Source of the DNA: Nitrospiraceae bacterium
GTDB lineage: Bacteria > Nitrospirota > Nitrospiria > Nitrospirales > UBA2166
Assembly: GCA_002726235.1 (NCBI GenBank)
Contig: PBSN01000003.1
Location: 5,673-16,116 of the forward strand
Direction of reading: 5' to 3'
DNA length: 10,444 nucleotides
Positions 5,705-10,444 of this stretch are shown one piece after another. The position numbers and the translations under genes are program-made. Numbering within the stretch: the stretch's first letter is position 1; every line of letters starts with the position of its first letter. The notes under the pieces were generated by a model that did no database searches, was not told where the DNA came from, and saw nothing but the letters and a program-made list of their open reading frames with translations.

Positions 5705-6937
5705 ATGAGGGATTTCAAGCCGTATCTGGATTGGATCGACCAGCGGCACGATACTATGTGTCAATTGGTCATTGAGTGGGCAAATATCAACTCTCACAGT
5801 TACAACCTTGCTGGACTCAGTGATTTTCTAACGTGCCTCCGAACAGCATTCAGTGCATTGGAAGGCGAGATGGAAGACATTGCCCTCGATCCTCATCAGG
5901 TGATCAATGCGCGAGGAGAACCCGAAGAAATATCATTGGGAAGAATGCTCTTCGTTCGGAAACGGCCCTCTGCTCCAATTCAAGTTTTGTTGGGGATTCA
6001 TCTCGATACGGTGTATCCCGCAGATCATCCGTTCCAAAGGGTTATACGTATTGATGATCGGCGGCTACAAGGGCCGGGAGTTGCGGATGCCAAGGGTGGA
6101 CTGGTTATCCTTCTTACGGCTCTCAATGCGTTCGAGCGAAGTCCATTGGCAAAGAACATTGGATGGGAGGTATTTCTCAATCCCGATGAAGAGATTGGCT
6201 CTCCTGGATCGGCCCCGGTGTTAACCCAACGTGCCAAACGGTATCATCTTGGCCTGTTGTTCGAATCAGGGTTGATGAACGGAAACCTGGTCAGTGAACG
6301 ACAGGGCACCGGAGACTATACGGTCGTTGTCCGAGGACGTTCGGCACATGTGGGACGTGATCCCTATCGTGGGCGGAATGCGGCGCATGCACTCGCTCGT
6401 TTCATCATAGGAGCGAACGCTCTGCAGGATGAGCGCAACGATATCATTGTCAATGTGGCGCAACTGTCGAGCAATGGCGCCGTCAATGTTGTGCCTGATT
6501 TTGCCGTTGGACGGATTGGCGTACGGATTGCTCGTAGGGATGACCAACAGACCGTTCAACAACACCTTGAGCAGCTCATCGCGAAACTTGAAATCACTGA
6601 AGGCGTTTCTGCAACGTTGCATGGAGGCATCCGGAAACCTCCAAAAGTTCTCGACACCATAACAACAAATCTTCTCGAAAATTTCAGAATCTGCGGGGCC
6701 TCGCTGGGGTTGGCGCTGGAGTGGCACCCGACGGCAGGGGCGTCTGATGGGAACATCTTGGCCGCGGCTGGCTTGCCGACGGTGGATTCGCTCGGAGCAA
6801 GGGGAGGTGACACTCATAGCCCTAGAGAATTCCTCGAGGTCGACAGCTTGACCGAAAGAGCCAAGCTCGTCGCTCTTTTTCTCATGAAACTCGCCGCAGG
6901 AGAGCTGGTATTTTCACCGACGCAATCGTATCGGTGA
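5705..6937 (+). CDS. M20-family zinc amidohydrolase, candidate desuccinylase of the operon
   Basis: This encodes a 410-residue enzyme of the M20 family (carboxypeptidase G2, ArgE, DapE relatives), intact and cytoplasmic, with no signal peptide. Expected metal and catalytic residues are present: H99 and D101 in GIHLDTV, bridging D128 in GVADAKGG, catalytic E162 and metal-binding E163 in PDEEIGS, E187 in LFESG, and H371 in GGDTHSPREF. H215 in RSAHVG opens the inserted dimerisation domain, about 195-305. The family removes acyl or amino acid groups from amides; DapE is itself a desuccinylase. In this operon the likely substrate is N-succinylglutamate or a related succinyl amino acid, replacing AstE, but this is inferred from position only. 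GAAGAG at 5694-5699 precedes ATG 5705. An ArgE-like deacylase or peptidase remains possible. Confidence 0.85.
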   Translation: MRDFKPYLDWIDQRHDTMCQLVIEWANINSHSYNLAGLSDFLTCLRTAFSALEGEMEDIALDPHQVINARGEPEEISLGRMLFVRKRPSAPIQVLLGIHLDTVYPADHPFQRVIRIDDRRLQGPGVADAKGGLVILLTALNAFERSPLAKNIGWEVFLNPDEEIGSPGSAPVLTQRAKRYHLGLLFESGLMNGNLVSERQGTGDYTVVVRGRSAHVGRDPYRGRNAAHALARFIIGANALQDERNDIIVNVAQLSSNGAVNVVPDFAVGRIGVRIARRDDQQTVQQHLEQLIAKLEITEGVSATLHGGIRKPPKVLDTITTNLLENFRICGASLGLALEWHPTAGASDGNILAAAGLPTVDSLGARGGDTHSPREFLEVDSLTERAKLVALFLMKLAAGELVFSPTQSYR

Positions 6938-6955
6938 CGTGAACTCACGACTCCC

Positions 6956-8371
6956 ATGGATGGTCAACTGAACAGTCAATGTGTTGCAGATCAATTCCAT
7001 CAGGATCCGCGTGTCATCCAAGCCAAGCGGTTGATCCTTGATGCCCTCTCGACTCACCAGCACAAACTTGACGGGCCGCGTCCATCGAACTCCTCTCTTG
7101 ATACTTCCTACATGGCGTTGCTTGGAGAGGCGGGAAAGTTACGTGGACGACCTCTCATGCTCCCGTACATCGGGACGGGTATTGGAAGAGGGGCCTTGGT
7201 TGAGTTGGGTGATGGAAGTGTCAAGTATGACTTCATCAGTGGCATTGGTGTCCATGTGCTTGGGCACAGCCACCCCGCCATTGTTATGGCCGCGATTGAT
7301 GCGGCCCTCAGTGACACTATCATGCAAGGCAATCTCCAACAGAATTCCGAATCAGTCGAACTTGCGCGTGAATTGTGTGAAGTTGGGAATCGGAATGATG
7401 GCCATTTTACGCATTGTTTTTTGGCTACAAGTGGGGCGATGGCGAATGAAAATGCACTCAAGCTCGTATTTCAACAGAAAGCCCCGGCCAATCGCATTCT
7501 TGCTTTTCGAGGAGGGTTTGCTGGGCGCACGCTAGCACTTTCCCACATCACCGACCGACCGGAGTATCGACAAGGGTTACCAGAGACCGTAGCTGTGGAT
7601 TATGTGCCGTTTTTCGATTCTGAGTGTCCAATAAAAAGCACGAGTGAGGCCTCACAGCAACTTCGCTATCATCTTCAGAAATACCCTGGCGAGCATGCGG
7701 TGATGATTTTTGAATTAATTCAGGGTGAAGGAGGAGTGTATCCAGGAAATCGAGAGTTTTTCATTGCTCTGATGGATATTCTTCGTGAGCATCATGTTCC
7801 CATTATGATCGATGAGATTCAGACCTTCGGCCGAACCACCGAGCCGTTCGCGTTCCAACACTTCGGTCTCGACGAGTATGTGGATGTGGTGACGGTTGGG
7901 AAGCTTCTTCAGGTGTGCGCAACGCTCTTCTCAGAACCACTCAACCCTTCCGGCCCATTGCTGAGCCAGACGTTTACTGGGAGTACGTCAGCGATTTTTG
8001 CTGCCCGAGCTATTCTTCGAGAACTTCTGAGCGGGGATTACTTTGGAGAAGCGGGAAAGATATTAAAGTTTGGAAATTACTTCATCTCTAGGCTCACGGC
8101 CATTCAGCAACGTCATCCTGAGGCAATTGATGGGCCTTTTGGTTTCGGCGGAATGATCGCGTTCACTCCGTTTGGAGGGAATCCGCAAAAAGCTGCACAA
8201 CTCGTCAGAGCGCTGTTTGAGGCTGGAGTACTGTGTTTTACGGGGGGGAATCAACCTGCACGCATACGGTTTCTCGTTCCGTATGGCGCGGTCCGTTACG
8301 AGGATATCGATGCCGTCACAGTGATAGTGGAACAGACCATCAGCCGGATAGTAAGTCTTCGAGGTGGATGA
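6956..8371 (+). CDS. Class III PLP aminotransferase in the AstC position (lysine 6-/succinylornithine-type)
   Basis: This encodes a 471-residue fold-type I omega-aminotransferase. Visible features are the phosphate-binding turn TSGAMANENALK (158-169, SG-x-A-NE-ALK pattern), FELIQGEGGV (252-261), IDEIQTFGRT with D286, the Schiff-base lysine K316 in VTVGKLLQVCA, T341 in FTGST and the substrate-carboxylate Arg in ARIRFLVP (R437). Succinylornithine aminotransferase (AstC) is usually nearer 400 residues. The longer N-terminus and the GK--QVC signature instead recall L-lysine 6-aminotransferases. Possible substrates are thus succinylornithine, ornithine or lysine, transferring to 2-oxoglutarate; the sequence alone does not decide. 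It starts 18 bases after the M20 gene, with no good ribosome-binding site but an in-frame stop at 6935-6937 and no other upstream start. Its stop overlaps astA. Confidence 0.88.
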   Translation: MDGQLNSQCVADQFHQDPRVIQAKRLILDALSTHQHKLDGPRPSNSSLDTSYMALLGEAGKLRGRPLMLPYIGTGIGRGALVELGDGSVKYDFISGIGVHVLGHSHPAIVMAAIDAALSDTIMQGNLQQNSESVELARELCEVGNRNDGHFTHCFLATSGAMANENALKLVFQQKAPANRILAFRGGFAGRTLALSHITDRPEYRQGLPETVAVDYVPFFDSECPIKSTSEASQQLRYHLQKYPGEHAVMIFELIQGEGGVYPGNREFFIALMDILREHHVPIMIDEIQTFGRTTEPFAFQHFGLDEYVDVVTVGKLLQVCATLFSEPLNPSGPLLSQTFTGSTSAIFAARAILRELLSGDYFGEAGKILKFGNYFISRLTAIQQRHPEAIDGPFGFGGMIAFTPFGGNPQKAAQLVRALFEAGVLCFTGGNQPARIRFLVPYGAVRYEDIDAVTVIVEQTISRIVSLRGG

Positions 8372-9432
8372 TGATTTTCATTCGGCCTGCGACGCCTGAG
8401 GATTTGGATCAACTGGTTCAACTCGCATCGATGACGGGGTTTGGTCTCAGCACACTTCCCCCGGATAAAGAGTACCTGGAAAAACGCCTTCACGAGGTCA
8501 ATCAAAGTTTCGCTGAACTCATGAGTGGAGGGAAGGGGCAAACATTCCTGTTTGTGATGATCGAGGGAGAACAAGTCATTGGGACGTGTGGCATTGTGAC
8601 AGGCGCTGGGGGGGCAATGCCGTTTTACGCATATCGGATTGATACTATGCACGTTGAATCCACGGTGCTCAAAATCTGTAAGGCGATTAGGGTGCTCAAT
8701 CTTGTCGATCACTACGAGAAATGCTGCGAGATAGGTAGCCTATTTTTGAGGCCGGACCACGCGGGAAAAGGATTACGTGGTCTTGGCCGGCTTCTGAGTT
8801 CATCCCGATTCCTCTTCATGGCTGAGCACCTAGAGGCATTTGAGTCAGTGGTTATTGCCGAAATGCGTGGCGTTGTCGATGAGTGCGGGCAGTCCGCTTT
8901 TTGGGAATCTCTGGGACGCCATTTTTTTGACGTTGATTTTCCAAAAGCAGATTATTTGAGCATGAAGAACAAGACATTTGTATCCGAATTGATGCCACGT
9001 CATCCAATCTACCTCCCGTTACTTCCAGCGGAAGCACAAACTGTGATTGGACACGTTCATGAGAAAACGGTTCCGGCTCTGAGCCTTTTGCAATCGGAAG
9101 GGTTTGAGCCCACCAATATGGTGGATATCTTTGAGGCTGGCCCCATCGTTCGTTGCGCGAAGGAGGAGGTTTTCACCGTAAGAGAATCGAGACGATCGAC
9201 GATCGCAAAGGTGACGTCGGGTGAACCTGCGAACACACGTTGCCTCCTCAGTAATACCCAGCGAGAATTTCGTGCTTGTTTAGGTTCCATCGAGGAGGTC
9301 ATTAACGGTGAAGTCCGAATAAGCCATCAGGTGGCATCTGCACTAAGGGTAAAAAAAGGGGATTGGATACGACATGCTCCCATTCCTTCTTCAAAACGAC
9401 ACATGCTTCATTCATCAACGGGAGTGAAGTGA
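8371..9432 (+). CDS. astA: Arginine N-succinyltransferase
   Basis: This encodes 353 residues, close to the 344 of E. coli AstA, an acyltransferase with a GNAT-like fold that transfers succinate from succinyl-CoA to the alpha-amino group of arginine, the first AST step. Strong family landmarks are MIFIRPATPEDLDQLVQLASMTGFGLSTLP at the N-terminus, CEIGSLFLRPDH, SSRFLFMAEH, VIAEMRGVVDE, FWESLGRHFFDVDFPKADYLS, AELMP-type SELMPRHPIYLPLL, and FEAGPIV, each with a close counterpart in E. coli AstA as I remember it. Two adjacent ATGs occur at 8368 and 8371; 8371 is preferred because GAGG (8361-8364) is then six bases away. The start overlaps the aminotransferase stop, implying translational coupling. 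An open frame extends upstream to 8233, but it lies inside the aminotransferase and is not conserved in character. Confidence 0.95.
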   Translation: MIFIRPATPEDLDQLVQLASMTGFGLSTLPPDKEYLEKRLHEVNQSFAELMSGGKGQTFLFVMIEGEQVIGTCGIVTGAGGAMPFYAYRIDTMHVESTVLKICKAIRVLNLVDHYEKCCEIGSLFLRPDHAGKGLRGLGRLLSSSRFLFMAEHLEAFESVVIAEMRGVVDECGQSAFWESLGRHFFDVDFPKADYLSMKNKTFVSELMPRHPIYLPLLPAEAQTVIGHVHEKTVPALSLLQSEGFEPTNMVDIFEAGPIVRCAKEEVFTVRESRRSTIAKVTSGEPANTRCLLSNTQREFRACLGSIEEVINGEVRISHQVASALRVKKGDWIRHAPIPSSKRHMLHSSTGVK

Positions 9433-10444
9433 TGTCACATCTGTGCCATGTCATCGCGAACCACTGGGTTGCAGGGATTGGAAAAGAGTTTCTCTCGGTG
9501 AACCCTGCTTCGGGTGAAAAGATGTGGGAGGGAACAGCTGCAACGAAGGTCGAAGTTGAGCAGGCAGTGCAGGCAGCTCGAAAGGCAACGGTTTCGTGGG
9601 CCGCGATCAAGGTTCACGAACGGATGGCATATCTTGAGACGTTCCGCGACAAACTGTCTGAACGAAAGGAACACTTCGTTCACGTTATATCACAGGACAC
9701 TGGCAAGCCATTATGGGAATCTCGAACAGAAGTCGAAGCAATGGTGACAAAGATTGCACTATCAATACAGGCCTATGAGGAGTTCAGTCTTTCTTCTCGA
9801 AACGATTCTGCACAAGCGCGAGCATCGGTTCGACGAAAACCTCACGGAGTCGTCGCAGTACTCGGCCCATTCAACCTCCCTGGCCACCTTCCAAATGCTC
9901 ATATGGTGCCCGCCTTGATTGCCGGTAATACCGTTGTTTTCAAACCGAGCGAGTTGACGCCAGCAGTGGGGCGAGAGTTGGCAAAGCTGTGGCTCACCGC
10001 CGATCTTCCGGCAGGAGTTTTCAACATGGTTCAGGGGGGTGCCGAAACGGGCCGCTACCTGATCGAGCATCTCGGTATCAATGGAGTGTTCTTCACAGGA
10101 GGATATGACGCAGGAAGGTCCATCCATCTTGCACTTGCAGGTTCTCCAGAGAAGATTGTTGCCTTGGAGATGGGTGGGAACAATCCACTTGCTATTGCGA
10201 ATGTGGATGATGTCGATGCTGCTGCCTATTGGACAATTCAGTCGGCCTTTATCACATCAGGACAGCGTTGCACCTGTGCACGTCGCCTCATCGTCCTTGA
10301 GAACGAGAAAAGTGATCGATTTCTTGACTGTCTCATTGGCATGATGAAAGGGATACGTATCGGTCCCTACACCACTGATCCGGAACCATTTATGGGACCG
10401 GTGATCTCCACGTGTGCAGCGGACAGACTGCTGGGTGCACAGGA
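9432..10444 (+). CDS. astD: N-succinylglutamate 5-semialdehyde dehydrogenase, N-terminal part
   Basis: The frame is open from ATG 9432 to the window edge (337 codons) with no stop, so about the last third of a protein of roughly 490 residues is missing. It is an NAD-dependent aldehyde dehydrogenase oxidising succinylglutamate semialdehyde to succinylglutamate. Motifs are in order: NPASGE, GPFNLPGHLPNAHMVPAL with N148, VFKPSE with K171, LEMGGNNPL with general-base E246, and SGQRCTCARRL with nucleophile C280. The GGNNPL and GQRCTCARRL wording is characteristic of AstD rather than other aldehyde dehydrogenases. The NAD-binding motif usually read FTGS---G is FTGGYDAG here (221-228). Its ATG overlaps the last base of the astA stop and GGAG (9421-9424) lies seven bases upstream. 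astB would be the expected next gene, but it lies outside the window if present. Confidence 0.95.
   Translation, partial: MSHLCHVIANHWVAGIGKEFLSVNPASGEKMWEGTAATKVEVEQAVQAARKATVSWAAIKVHERMAYLETFRDKLSERKEHFVHVISQDTGKPLWESRTEVEAMVTKIALSIQAYEEFSLSSRNDSAQARASVRRKPHGVVAVLGPFNLPGHLPNAHMVPALIAGNTVVFKPSELTPAVGRELAKLWLTADLPAGVFNMVQGGAETGRYLIEHLGINGVFFTGGYDAGRSIHLALAGSPEKIVALEMGGNNPLAIANVDDVDAAAYWTIQSAFITSGQRCTCARRLIVLENEKSDRFLDCLIGMMKGIRIGPYTTDPEPFMGPVISTCAADRLLGAQ

Noticed and set aside
5352-5708. Open frame of 118 codons as an independent small protein
   Set aside because: Its first half is the middle segment of the broken DUF1338 protein and its second half is out of frame with the family C-terminus; it also runs over the M20 start.
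6266-6817. 183-codon open frame on the - strand
   Set aside because: It is antisense to the well-supported M20 gene, and its low-complexity Arg/Pro/Ser-rich composition is that of a shadow frame.
8233-8370. Longer N-terminus for astA starting at 8233
   Set aside because: The extension lies within the aminotransferase gene in another frame, and AstA proteins begin at the IRPAT-type segment, which follows the ATG at 8371.
1-10444. tRNA, CRISPR, insertion sequence or phage elements
   Set aside because: No cloverleaf-like segment, spaced direct repeat array, transposase motif or terminal inverted repeats were found by eye.

Overview
The window looks like ordinary chromosomal sequence of a Gram-negative bacterium of moderate GC content: a complex I gene, a full-length RF3, a protein with a signal peptide, and an arginine succinyltransferase-type catabolic operon. 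The genus cannot be fixed from the sequence alone. There are no RNA genes, insertion sequences, CRISPR arrays or phage genes. The coding style is even throughout, so nothing points to a recent foreign insertion.

Left part (1-2347): the last 105 codons of nuoN (complex I subunit N) on the + strand meet a convergent two-gene unit on the - strand, prfC (peptide chain release factor 3) followed 44 bases later by a 90-residue acidic conserved hypothetical protein. Middle part (2348-4908): a stand-alone egtD (histidine Nalpha-trimethyltransferase, ergothioneine pathway) has a near-consensus sigma70 promoter and ends at a perfect 15-bp hairpin terminator. That terminator probably also serves the convergent gene for an exported protein with a cupredoxin-like domain lacking the usual copper ligands. 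A 337-base gene-free region then separates this gene from the next operon.

Right part (4909 to the right edge): a tightly packed + strand operon. It begins with a clearly broken DUF1338 gene (2-oxoadipate dioxygenase/decarboxylase family, HglS-like), followed by an M20 zinc amidohydrolase, a class III PLP aminotransferase, astA (arginine N-succinyltransferase) and astD (succinylglutamate semialdehyde dehydrogenase), which runs off the window. The last three genes overlap by one base at each junction. In the AST pathway AstA succinylates arginine, AstB (not in the window, perhaps just beyond it) makes succinylornithine, an aminotransferase gives succinylglutamate semialdehyde, AstD oxidises it, and a desuccinylase releases glutamate. 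The M20 enzyme is a plausible stand-in for the last step, normally done by AstE. The aminotransferase has features reminiscent of lysine 6-aminotransferases, and the DUF1338 remnant belongs to a lysine-catabolic family. The locus may therefore descend from a combined lysine/arginine degradation cluster that is now losing its 2-oxoadipate step.

The most interesting points are the decayed DUF1338 gene, with lesions that can be itemised, and the unusual composition of the ast-type operon.
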